DNA of 64,000 nt. Source: Anaerocaecibacter muris (GTDB taxonomy: Bacteria > Bacillota > Clostridia > Christensenellales > Pumilibacteraceae). Location of the stretch: assembly GCF_943192945.1 (NCBI RefSeq), contig NZ_CALPCE010000002.1, positions 310,001 through 374,000 of the forward strand, given 5' to 3'. The number at the start of each line of letters is the position of its first letter. The stretch's first letter is position 1. The notes beneath the pieces were generated by a model. That model saw only the letters and a list, made by a program, of their open reading frames with translations. It did not search any database and was not told the DNA's origin. Shown here in pieces: positions 25,604-32,985 of the stretch. The position numbers and the translations under genes are program-made.

Positions 25604-25631
25604 TGGCGTAAAGGTAATACTATTTACGCCA
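25604..25631 (-). other. Rolling-circle origin stem-loop with circovirus-type nonanucleotide
   Basis: TGGCGTAAA (25604-25612) and TTTACGCCA (25623-25631) form a perfect 9-bp stem. On the rep strand the 10-base loop reads TAGTATTACC, containing TAGTATTAC (25614-25622), identical to the circovirus origin nonanucleotide, which is nicked before the final AC. It lies 33-60 bases upstream of the rep ATG with iterons between. Confidence 0.88.
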
Positions 25632-25634
25632 GCG

Positions 25635-25654
25635 CGGGCGGCGTTCGCCGCCCG
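25635..25654. repeat. Perfect GC-rich hairpin beside the origin
   Basis: CGGGCGGCG and CGCCGCCCG around a two-base loop, 3 bases from the origin stem and before the end of the upstream gene. There is no T tract, so it may be part of the origin or a weak terminator. Confidence 0.5.
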
Positions 25655-25668
25655 TGTGTTGCGTGTTG

Positions 25669-25989
25669 CTATGAGTGAATGAGCGCGGCGGGCGCAACGT
25701 AGATGAGCGTTTCGCGCTTGCGCCGGCGGCGTTGCTCCGCTTGCCGCTTGCGCTGATCGCGCCGCAATAACTTAAAGTCTTTCATAAGTTCGCGCGTAAC
25801 GAATTTAGTATTCTTATTGAGAATAACCATTTTCGCCTTGTAGTCTAAAATCGTATCGTCGATTATTTCACGGAAAAAGCGCGGCGGCAGTTGCGTGTCG
25901 CTTTCTTTCATTGCCGTAAGCACGTCTATATTCTCGAATATGACCGCTAACTTTTCCTTGTGTAGTTCGGTAAAGTCTAATTTCTCCAT
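25669..25989 (-). CDS. Small basic protein of the CRESS element, unknown function
   Basis: A 106-residue protein, mostly helical in appearance, with a strongly basic C-terminal third (RRDQRKRQAEQRRRRKRE) that could bind nucleic acid. No family recognised. It overlaps the end of the ATPase gene by 13 bases and ends just before the origin, so it belongs to the element's operon. It might be a packaging, copy-control or relaxation accessory factor; that is a guess from position and charge. Confidence 0.7.
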   Translation of the reverse strand: MEKLDFTELHKEKLAVIFENIDVLTAMKESDTQLPPRFFREIIDDTILDYKAKMVILNKNTKFVTRELMKDFKLLRRDQRKRQAEQRRRRKRETLIYVAPAALIHS

Positions 25990-26852
25990 AGTTCCGTAAC
26001 CTCGCCGTTATTGTTTTTTTGCTCGTTCAGATTGAAAAGCGGGTAACGCTTGCACCGCGCCAGCATAGCCGCCTTGTCGTTGCCCGTGAGCGTGGCGGGC
26101 GTGGTATGGTAGTTGCCCGTCATACCGTTGTAAAAGTATTCTTTGCCCGAATAACTGTCAACGCAGTTGTAAATATTGCCGTAGTGCGTGTATGCCGTTT
26201 TAACGCCTATTTTCGCGTTGCCGCTGTCTTTGTAACGTGCGTATTGCCGAACGCCCGAAAACTCCAAGCAGTTCCATACGGTTTTTATAAGCCGCCCGTA
26301 ATAGTCGTAATAATCGCGTTTGCCTTGCACCTCTATGAGTTTGTCCGAGAGCGAACGAAAGCGTTTGTCCGCGCTGTCGTCTATTTGCGTGTCAGCCCAC
26401 ATCTGAACGCCGACTTTTCTTTGCCGTTCAATATACCGCAGAAAGTAGTCCGCAACACGTTCCGCTGTCATTGATTTTCTACTGTCTAACTTGCTTTGTA
26501 TTTCGGGCAGAAAGATTTTTGCATACGGCAAGAGATAGTCCACAGCGTGAACGCCGTCGTATAGTCCTATGCGTTCAAATTGCAGTTCCATAGATATGCG
26601 CGGCTTATACCCAAGCCCCCGCGCTATGAAAGTATCGTCAACGACATAGACAAGGTGTTGAACGTGCGGCGCGAGAGATAAGTTTTCCCAACCGCCAGCC
26701 CGCAGCCGCTGAATTTCTTGTTTGCAAATAGATAGGTCGGTGATCGAGCGCGGCGGTATCATATACTCGGTTGCAAAATGCGCCAATAAAGTTGTTTTAC
26801 CAACGCCGCGCTCGCCGACAACGTAGGTAAGATAGTATGTTTTGTTTTCCAT
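25977..26852 (-). CDS. P-loop ATPase, possibly Zot-like morphogenesis or DNA-pumping protein
   Basis: A 291-residue protein with Walker A GERGVGKT (13-20), Walker B LVYVVDDT (67-74) and a sensor-like segment MWADTQIDD then FRSLSDKLIEVQG (151-177). The order Walker A, VVDD, then TQ with an FRxLxD follow-up recalls Zot/pI assembly ATPases of filamentous phages, but no membrane helix is visible, so a HerA/FtsK-like ATPase is an alternative. ATG 26852 is preferred to an upstream in-frame start at 26885 because the protein fold begins there. It lies two genes before rep. Confidence 0.7.
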   Translation of the reverse strand: MENKTYYLTYVVGERGVGKTTLLAHFATEYMIPPRSITDLSICKQEIQRLRAGGWENLSLAPHVQHLVYVVDDTFIARGLGYKPRISMELQFERIGLYDGVHAVDYLLPYAKIFLPEIQSKLDSRKSMTAERVADYFLRYIERQRKVGVQMWADTQIDDSADKRFRSLSDKLIEVQGKRDYYDYYGRLIKTVWNCLEFSGVRQYARYKDSGNAKIGVKTAYTHYGNIYNCVDSYSGKEYFYNGMTGNYHTTPATLTGNDKAAMLARCKRYPLFNLNEQKNNNGEVTELWRN

Positions 26853-26910
26853 AAATGCCCCCGCAAAAAGTAAGAGAGCGGACAAAACGCCCGCTCCCTC
26901 GTAACTTGAA

Positions 26911-27333
26911 TTATTTGTTGCCCGATTTTCTGCCGTTTCCTTTGGGCTTGCTTGCGGGCGGCGGCGTGGGCGGCGTCGCCTCGTTCTTTTTCAGATTGTC
27001 GTAAATAAAAAACGAATTGCGCTTGCCGATATTCCCCATATGCGCGTATGCGCTTTGCTGTCCTTTACGGTACGACTTGATTTGTTCGGGGGTAAACTGC
27101 TTTGCGTATTCTTTTTTCTGCTCGGTGGTGTACGGCGTATAACGGGCTTGCGGTTGCTCGTCCGTCATACTCATTTGCTGTTGCGTAGGTTGATTTGCCA
27201 TAGGCTTATGCTCCTTTTTGTCGGTATAGTCCGCTATGCTGTCGGAACGCGACACCATAATAAGGGTTGCCGAACCGTCGGCGGCGCGGGCGTATGTTCC
27301 TTGATAGCCTTGCGGTATTTTCGGGTTTGCCAT
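26911..27333 (-). CDS. Disordered Pro/Gln-rich protein of the element
   Basis: A 140-residue protein low in hydrophobic residues, rich in Gln, Thr, Pro and Lys. It has a short conserved-looking core (YTTEQKKEYAKQFTPEQIKSY then IGKRNSFFIYDNLKK) and a Pro/Lys tail. Not recognised. It starts 3 bases after the upstream gene behind AAGG and precedes the ATPase. Its charge and disorder suggest a nucleic-acid or scaffold role, but nothing proves it. Confidence 0.65.
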   Translation of the reverse strand: MANPKIPQGYQGTYARAADGSATLIMVSRSDSIADYTDKKEHKPMANQPTQQQMSMTDEQPQARYTPYTTEQKKEYAKQFTPEQIKSYRKGQQSAYAHMGNIGKRNSFFIYDNLKKNEATPPTPPPASKPKGNGRKSGNK

Positions 27334-27336
27334 AGA

Positions 27337-27702
27337 TTACGCCTTTTTCGCGGGCGCGGGCGTTTCGTCCTTTGCGGCTTTTGCGAGTAACAATTCGACA
27401 ATGGTATTTGTTGCGCGGGGCAGAAAGTAAAAGTATTCGTCGTCGTTGAACATTTTCAAAACAACCGCGATATATTCCGCGCCGCTTTTGTCGCTCGTTC
27501 TCTTTTCGAGCGTAAAACTCTTGAACGGCTCAACGCCCAATTCCGTGCAGGTCTGTATGAGTTCGACAACCTCTTTATCGCACCACACGTCAGCCGAACG
27601 CCCGTTAATGAGTTCCACGCGCACAAAATGATTTTTGCCGCCGCGTTTAGAGGGCTTTGCCACAATCTTGATTTCCTTGACTACCTTGTTTAAGTTTTCC
27701 AT
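27337..27702 (-). CDS. Small protein, candidate ssDNA-binding protein of the element
   Basis: A 121-residue protein: beta-rich first two thirds (VVKEIKIVAKPSKRGG, HFVRVELINGRSADVWCDKEVV, FKSFTLEKRTSDKSGAEYIAVVL) and a basic/Ala-rich tail (KAAKDETPAPAKKA). The small size, beta pattern and position among replication genes resemble the ssDNA-binding proteins that rolling-circle phages need, but no signature is certain. The start has a strong AGGAG. About 130 bases separate it from the stalk gene upstream. Confidence 0.65.
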   Translation of the reverse strand: MENLNKVVKEIKIVAKPSKRGGKNHFVRVELINGRSADVWCDKEVVELIQTCTELGVEPFKSFTLEKRTSDKSGAEYIAVVLKMFNDDEYFYFLPRATNTIVELLLAKAAKDETPAPAKKA

Positions 27703-27830
27703 TTTTAACTCCTATAAGATTATTTTTCAGCCGCCGCAAATCACGTTGCGCACCGTAATTTCAAGCGGCTAATGGCGGGGCTTTTTGCGCTTACCCCAAG
27801 CGTTATAATTAAGTTGTAATTTGCCTTTGT

Positions 27831-30005
27831 TTATCTCATAACGTACAATTCCCACATTGTCATCATCTCGATATAAAAACCCGCATTGTCCGACCACTCA
27901 ATAGTCAGATAGCCGTCGCGTTTGCAAGATATTGTTATGGTAAATGTGTTTTCCGTTCCGTATTCCACAAGTCCGAGCGTTGCTGAGAACGGCGCAAGGC
28001 TTGTCAATTCTTTGTCGCCAGCATTGCCGCCGTCGCCCTCGTATTGCAGTTGTTGCCATTGTCCGTCATAGCCGTATTCGTAGCCGTAGCAACTGTTTCC
28101 GTCGGGCGAGTTATACCAAAAACTGTTGTTTCCGTCGTCGCGTATATTCGCCTTGATATAGTTCGCCGTAACCTTGATTTTGTCGCCCGCTTTCAGACCG
28201 CTAACCGCTATGTCAACGCTGTTCATAGTGCTGTCGCCGTAAACGTAAAGCATATCGTCGCCCAAGCGCGTCCAAGTTCCGAATTTTGCCGTAAAAGTCG
28301 TGTTTGCGGTTATCTTGTAGGTTGAAAGATTTACAACCGTTTTTCCGTCAACCGTCCAGCCCACAAACGTATCGCTGTTGAACGTAGGCATAGTTGCATA
28401 GCCGCCGTTTTGCACCTCTTGCGTTGCTACCGTCGTATTGCCGTTTTTGAACGTAACCGTGAATTTATCAACGCGGAATAACGCAGTAAATGTTACGTTT
28501 TCGGTAACGGTGTAATTGCCTACGTTGACGGTGTTCGTTCCGTCAATAGACCAGCCGACAAATACATAATTCGGCTTTGTAGGGTTGGCGGGTACGGTGG
28601 GCTTGCCGTTGCGCTCGACTATCTGCGTATTATGCGTTTTTCCGTCCGCCATAAATTTCACGTCGTACTTGTACGTTATATCTGCGACAAATACGGTATC
28701 GCTTGTTATGCGGTATTCGCTAACGTTGACCGCAACGCCGTTTACTTTCCAGCCGTTAAACACTTTGTACGCCGTGCTTGTTGCCGTCGGAGCGGTTGCG
28801 TAGTTGCCCGATTTTACGGTTTCGTTTTTCAGCGTGGTGTCCTCGTACTTGAATACAACGGAATACTGCTTTGTGAATTTTGCCGTAAACGTTACGTTCT
28901 GCGTTACGGTGTAAGCGTTAAGATTTACAACCGAATTGCCGTCTATCGTCCAGCCCTCGAACACATAGCCGTTTTTCGTAGGCGCGGCGGGCGGCGTTAC
29001 GTTTGCGTTTTTCAGTACGATTTCGTTGTGGTAGTTTTCGCCGTCAACCATAAAATTGACCTCGTATTTGTGCGTTACGTCGGCAACTATTTTTGTGTTC
29101 GCCGTTATGCGGTAAGTGGCAAGGTCGATAGGCTCGCCGTCAACCGTCCAGCCGTTGAATATAACGTAAGCCGTAGAGGGCGGCGTTGCGACTGTCAAAA
29201 GACTGTTCTTGTTTACTACTTGTATGTTGTAAACGCTCCCGTCAAACTCGAACGTGGCAACGACTTGCTCGCCGCTTTCCAATGTAGACAGATACTGTTC
29301 GTAATAACTCACGGACTTTTGCAGTTCCGCAATTTTGGCGTTCAGAGCATTGACCACCGAAGAATTGTTTTGCGTTTGCAATGTCAAATCGGCAATTTGA
29401 TTGTTCAAACTTGCAATTTGCGCGTTCAGTCCGTTTATCGTCTTTGCGTTCAGAGCGTTGTTTTCTTGCAACTGCGTATTGAGATTTTGCAAGTTCGTTA
29501 ATTGCTCCGTAAGCGCGGCGATTTGCCGTTCGTTCTCGTCCTTATTGCCTTGCAGCGTAAGTATCTGCGTTGACAGTTCGGCAATTTGCCCGTTCAGTTC
29601 CGTAATGGTAATTTCGTTGCTTGCCTTGATTGTGTTCAGCGTTTCTATTTGCGCCTCGATTGCCGCTTTTTGTTCGTTCAACGTGGCGACTTGCCCTTGA
29701 TAGTCCTTGATAGTATTATTGAGGGCGGTTGCCTCGCTCGTGTACTGCGATATTAAATCGTTCTGCGTGGTGATTGTGTCGCGGTAACTGTTGATTAGTT
29801 TGTCGTATTCCTCTTTATCTTTGAGGGCGGTGGAATAGCCGTCCTCGTAGGACTTTTGCACGTCCTCTTGCGTATAAAGACCGTTGCCCGCCATTCCGTC
29901 CTTGACCTTCGACCAATTTATAATGCCCCAAGTCAATAGGAACGCGAACGCGCCGATTATGAGAATACTGAAAATAATTGTTAATACTTTCCTTGTCGTT
30001 GACAT
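27831..30005 (-). CDS. Membrane-anchored coiled-coil stalk protein with five B-repeats
   Basis: A 724-residue protein. An N-terminal membrane helix (about 7-31) is followed by a long coiled coil (about 45-245), then five InlB B-repeat-like units of about 65 residues (about 250-576). Each unit has GWxxDG or GWKVNG, a V..L..Y.(I/V)T turn and an FxA-type end. A Gly/Asp/Tyr-rich beta domain closes the protein (577-724). It should sit outside the cell with the N-terminus inside. B-repeats occur in Gram-positive surface adhesins. As part of the element's operon it may serve attachment to other cells or to a virion. Start behind AAGGAGCG. Confidence 0.88.
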   Translation of the reverse strand: MSTTRKVLTIIFSILIIGAFAFLLTWGIINWSKVKDGMAGNGLYTQEDVQKSYEDGYSTALKDKEEYDKLINSYRDTITTQNDLISQYTSEATALNNTIKDYQGQVATLNEQKAAIEAQIETLNTIKASNEITITELNGQIAELSTQILTLQGNKDENERQIAALTEQLTNLQNLNTQLQENNALNAKTINGLNAQIASLNNQIADLTLQTQNNSSVVNALNAKIAELQKSVSYYEQYLSTLESGEQVVATFEFDGSVYNIQVVNKNSLLTVATPPSTAYVIFNGWTVDGEPIDLATYRITANTKIVADVTHKYEVNFMVDGENYHNEIVLKNANVTPPAAPTKNGYVFEGWTIDGNSVVNLNAYTVTQNVTFTAKFTKQYSVVFKYEDTTLKNETVKSGNYATAPTATSTAYKVFNGWKVNGVAVNVSEYRITSDTVFVADITYKYDVKFMADGKTHNTQIVERNGKPTVPANPTKPNYVFVGWSIDGTNTVNVGNYTVTENVTFTALFRVDKFTVTFKNGNTTVATQEVQNGGYATMPTFNSDTFVGWTVDGKTVVNLSTYKITANTTFTAKFGTWTRLGDDMLYVYGDSTMNSVDIAVSGLKAGDKIKVTANYIKANIRDDGNNSFWYNSPDGNSCYGYEYGYDGQWQQLQYEGDGGNAGDKELTSLAPFSATLGLVEYGTENTFTITISCKRDGYLTIEWSDNAGFYIEMMTMWELYVMR

Positions 30006-30014
30006 ATTCGCTCC

Positions 30015-30542
30015 TTATAAAATTTCGATAATGCGTAGGCGTATGCCGTTGTCCGCAAAATACTGTTCAAGAAAACTTGCGTTTTCCTTGCCCGTCGTAG
30101 CCAGCGTTAAAGTCGTTTTGTTGCTCAAAAACTTGACCGATATTTTCATAACCGCGCTGTTTACTACGTTGCCGTTCGTGTCGTAAAAGTCCATATCTAC
30201 CGTTGCGAAAACCGAGCCGGCGTTTATTTTCGTATTCAGCAAAACGTAATCGTTGAGTATAACCTGATAGGTCTTTTTCTTGCCGTCAAAGTTTTCCACT
30301 TTCAATAAGTCTTTTTCAAATGCGTATGTGTCGGTGTCGTCGTATAAATCGTGATAGAATACCGCGCTCGTGGACGAATAGTTAAAACTTTCTTGCGTGA
30401 ATCGGTTGCTTATATCTATTGAGCCGTTTATATAACTTTCTGCCTTGATTTCCTTATACAACCGAATCCCGCAAAATACCGCAACGACGATTATGACGAA
30501 CGAAAGCAAGTAGAGAATAACCATACCTATGATTTTTTTCAT
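30015..30542 (-). CDS. Membrane-anchored protein of the element, unknown function
   Basis: A 175-residue protein with a single N-terminal membrane helix (about 5-26) and an extracellular domain of about 145 residues with alternating beta-type pattern. Not recognised. Its start overlaps the stop of the upstream frame-broken gene as ATGA, and the stalk gene begins 9 bases later, so the three are translated together and may form one surface complex. Confidence 0.75.
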   Translation of the reverse strand: MKKIIGMVILYLLSFVIIVVAVFCGIRLYKEIKAESYINGSIDISNRFTQESFNYSSTSAVFYHDLYDDTDTYAFEKDLLKVENFDGKKKTYQVILNDYVLLNTKINAGSVFATVDMDFYDTNGNVVNSAVMKISVKFLSNKTTLTLATTGKENASFLEQYFADNGIRLRIIEIL

Positions 30543-31700
30543 AATACCACCTCGCCGTACTCGTTATTGATTGCCTTTTCCAAGCCGTCCAGCGTAATGC
30601 CGCGACTGCGTTTTAGTGTTTTCAACTGCGTATCGTTCAACGATTTTTCCAATAGGTAAAATGTTTGCGTACCGCCGCGAATAGTGAGCGTGTCTATTTC
30701 CAGACCGTCAAAAGCGTTGTAGTCCAAGCCGATTATGCTATGCTCCAAAAACGGCGTGTCTATGTCCAGCGTTATATTGACCTTTGCGCGGGGCATATCT
30801 GCGAATAACTTTTTGCCGTCCATAGAGAGCGAAACAAAATACCCGTCGTATATTTCGCTGTACCTATACACGAACAGCGGCGCACCGTTCAACTTGCTTG
30901 TGTCGGTAAGCGTGTAAGTCATACGTTCTTGCCAATAGGTAGTGTCAACTTTTTCGTCGCTCGTATCGTACTTTGAATTGCACTCGATAGAGCCGAATAT
31001 ACTTTGCGTACTGTTCCGCGCTCCGTTCTCGTCGTAGTGGAATTTAAGCACGGCATAGTTTTTGATTATGTCGGTTACATCGTCGTTTTTGAATTTGCCG
31101 CTCGTGCCGTCGTATTCTCTGATAGAAAAATATTGCGATAAGTCCAGCGTAATGTAATAATCGCCGTAGCCTTTATCGTTCGACTTTATAGCCGAGAAAA
31201 CCGCGTCGAACACGTCGCCGTAATCGAAATACGTTGTGCTTTGTTTGACCGTCCATAAAAAGCCCCACAGTCTGCCGTATGTGTCGTATTTGCCGTCTAA
31301 CTGAATGGAAAACGGGCGGTTGTCTATCTTGATAATAAACTGTTGGTTGCGGTTGAGTACGGTTGACACGCTCCCGTATTGACCTTTGAAACCGCTCCAA
31401 TTTATGCCGTTTGTCGTATCGTAGTAGTAAAATTCCGATAATACGCGCTCGTTTGCCTCGCTTTCCTTGTGTACCTCTTTTCGATTTTTCTTTGAGGCTT
31501 GCAAAATATTCGCTCAACTGTTTTTCATACCGCTTTATCATTATTTCGGTTATTCGGCTAATCGTCTTTTCTTGCGTTTCCGTCATACCGTCCTTGTTCA
31601 AATCGCTCACTTTAACGTATAAAGGCACGTTCAGCATTAAAGAGCCGTCTTGTTTTTGCAAGCCGATATATGCGACCTTTTGAAAAAACTCTTGCGCCAT
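30539..31700 (-). CDS. Element protein interrupted by a frameshift
   Basis: Two frames make one apparent protein of about 387 residues. The first runs from ATG 31700 (behind AAGGGG) through about residue 70 (...SEYFASLKEK). The second carries ...NRKEVHKESEANERV to the stop at 30539 and has no start with a ribosome binding site. The change is +1 and falls at a five-A run (31485-31489 on the plus strand). Past that point the first frame turns Arg-rich and is open only by chance. Programmed frameshifting, a real mutation or an assembly indel all fit. Function unknown; the C-terminal part is beta-rich. Confidence 0.7.
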
Positions 31701-31703
31701 AAT

Positions 31704-31940
31704 TTACCCCTTGCCGATATTCGGTATTGATTTTCCCAACGCCGCCCAATCTATCATTTTGATTGCCTCGTCCGCGCCGAAATAGTAAATGAATTTCCGC
31801 GCCGTTGCCTCGTTTACCGCGCCGCCGTCTAACAGCGTTTGTATTTCTCTTTCGTCAACGCCGATTTCACGCGCCAGCATAGCCGCAGTTATGCCGTACT
31901 TGTCTAAAAAGGCTTGCAATAATTCTTTTTTGATTATCAC
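31704..31940 (-). CDS. Small Xre-like helix-turn-helix protein
   Basis: A 78-residue protein with a lambda repressor-like pattern: LLQAFLDKYGITAAMLAREIGVDEREIQTLLDG as the first four helices. It starts at GTG 31940 behind GGGAG and ends 3 bases before the frame-broken gene. Probably a transcriptional regulator of the element's operon; binding sites are not evident. Confidence 0.75.
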   Translation of the reverse strand: MIIKKELLQAFLDKYGITAAMLAREIGVDEREIQTLLDGGAVNEATARKFIYYFGADEAIKMIDWAALGKSIPNIGKG

Positions 31941-32009
31941 TTTTTCACGCTCCCGTTTCAGTAGTAGGCGGTTTTTGCGCCTCTACCTATACCCACGAAA
32001 ACGGGGCAA

Positions 32010-32417
32010 CTATAAGGTTTTTTGCAAAAGTTTTTTTAATTTTTTCAAAACGGTTGCAAGTTGTTGAGTAATAGCGGGTTGCGAAACGCCTTTTTCTTTC
32101 GCTATGGCGGTTAGTGTCATACCCTCGAAAAATACTTTTTGCGCTAATTCCCGTTGCTTGTCCGATAACCGATTTACGGCGTTATGTATTCGCTCCTCGT
32201 CGTCGCGCCGGATAAGCACAGAAAGCGGGTCGGCGGCGTTACTTTCAAACTCTATTCCCAAATCTTCAAAATAGGTTAGTGAGGTATGCCGCCGCGTTTC
32301 GCGCTTATTGTTGCGCTTTTCCTCGTTCGCCAATTCTATATGCACCGCGTAAATTTCGTCCGTTACCTCGATTTCGCTTTCCGTTCCGTCCGCAAATTCG
32401 TATTTGATTATTTGCAT
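32010..32417 (-). CDS. Sigma-70 region 4-like regulator of the element
   Basis: A 135-residue protein. The C-terminal half reads as a sigma region 4 helix-turn-helix (NRLSDKQRELAQKVFFEGMTLTAIAKEKGVSQPAITQQ then a Leu/Lys helix), the type used by phage and mobile-element sigma-like activators. The N-terminal half has a beta start (IIKYEFADGTESEIEVTDE) and a charged linker. It is the first gene of the minus-strand operon and starts behind AAGGACGG; no ordinary sigma-A promoter is visible upstream, which would fit self-directed transcription. Confidence 0.75.
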   Translation of the reverse strand: MQIIKYEFADGTESEIEVTDEIYAVHIELANEEKRNNKRETRRHTSLTYFEDLGIEFESNAADPLSVLIRRDDEERIHNAVNRLSDKQRELAQKVFFEGMTLTAIAKEKGVSQPAITQQLATVLKKLKKLLQKTL

Positions 32418-32488
32418 TTTGTTGTCCGTCCTTTTCGATTTCCCGTTTTTTGAAAATCGGCTTTAACGGACAAATTTCGCAAAAGTAA

Positions 32489-32602
32489 GCCCGCCAGCCG
32501 AGAACTAAATCTCAACCGACGGGCAGAAAAAACGTAATAAAAAAGCCCGACAAACTTTTGAACTAAACCGAGATTTAGTCCTAAAAAATTTGTCGGGTTT
32601 TT
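32489..32602. repeat. Two adjacent hairpins, the second a bidirectional terminator
   Basis: Hairpin 1 (32489-32524) has GCCCG/CGGGC ends and an inner GAGA/TCTC. Hairpin 2 (32546-32602) has CCCGACAAA/TTTGTCGGG with inner ACTAAA/TTTAGT, and T tracts on both strands. Both loops carry GAACTAAA. They lie in the gene-free stretch 32418-32823, which otherwise holds only the middle boundary repeat and the next terminator. A single-strand origin is possible. Confidence 0.55.
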
Positions 32603-32616
32603 ACTCTTTCATAGAG

Positions 32617-32633
32617 AGTTTTAACACCTAAAA
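32617..32633 (+). repeat. Middle copy of boundary repeat
   Basis: AGTTTTAACACCTAAAA matches the left copy's AGTTTGAACACCTAAAA (24400-24416) at 16 of 17 positions in direct orientation, enclosing exactly the CRESS part of the element. Confidence 0.45.
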
Positions 32634-32724
32634 CAAACGCCAGCCGTCCGCGAACGTGCGCCAAACAGCCCCATATAGTTAGTGGGTAGTATGTAGTGCG
32701 TTTGTTATGAGGTGTCAAATAAAA

Positions 32725-32797
32725 AAAGAATTGAGTGCGCCATTTACTGCTCCCGAAAGTTTAATTTATCGTTTTCCTTTCGTACACTCAATTCTTT
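32725..32797 (-). terminator. Terminator of the nitroreductase operon
   Basis: AAAGAATTGAGTG (32725-32737) and CACTCAATTCTTT (32785-32797) pair perfectly over 13 bp around a long loop; on the minus strand the hairpin ends in a T tract. Confidence 0.7.
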
Positions 32798-32823
32798 ATT
32801 TTTGATAAAGTTTTATTCGGTTG

Positions 32824-32985
32824 TTATGCCTTGTCTGATAGTATTTTTTGAATAATAATTTTGCCGTCCTTGATTTCTATTTGCAATTTTAATTTGCATT
32901 TCGGGCAATAGATTTCCGCGTTTGAGCTGTCGCCCAATTTGAATAATTTATACCCGCATTCGGGGCATACAATGTAGTTTGTCAT
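32824..32985 (-). CDS. Small zinc-ribbon protein
   Basis: A 53-residue protein with two zinc knuckles, CPEC at residues 7-10 and CPKC about 20 residues later, then a Lys/Ile-rich strand region. It resembles small Com-like or rubredoxin-like ribbons, but the function is unknown. Its ATG overlaps the nitroreductase stop as ATGA, so it is translated with that gene. A longer frame open upstream lies inside the nitroreductase gene and is not used. Confidence 0.75.
   Translation of the reverse strand: MTNYIVCPECGYKLFKLGDSSNAEIYCPKCKLKLQIEIKDGKIIIQKILSDKA

Noticed and set aside
25604-25654. Origin stem-loop as a simple terminator of the upstream small gene
   Set aside because: The 9-bp stem has no T tract after it, and its loop carries the exact nonanucleotide beside iterons, which a terminator would not need.
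30539-31504. Treating the second half of the frame-broken element gene as an independent gene
   Set aside because: The only upstream in-frame start is a TTG without a ribosome binding site, lying inside the first frame; a frame change explains both halves better.
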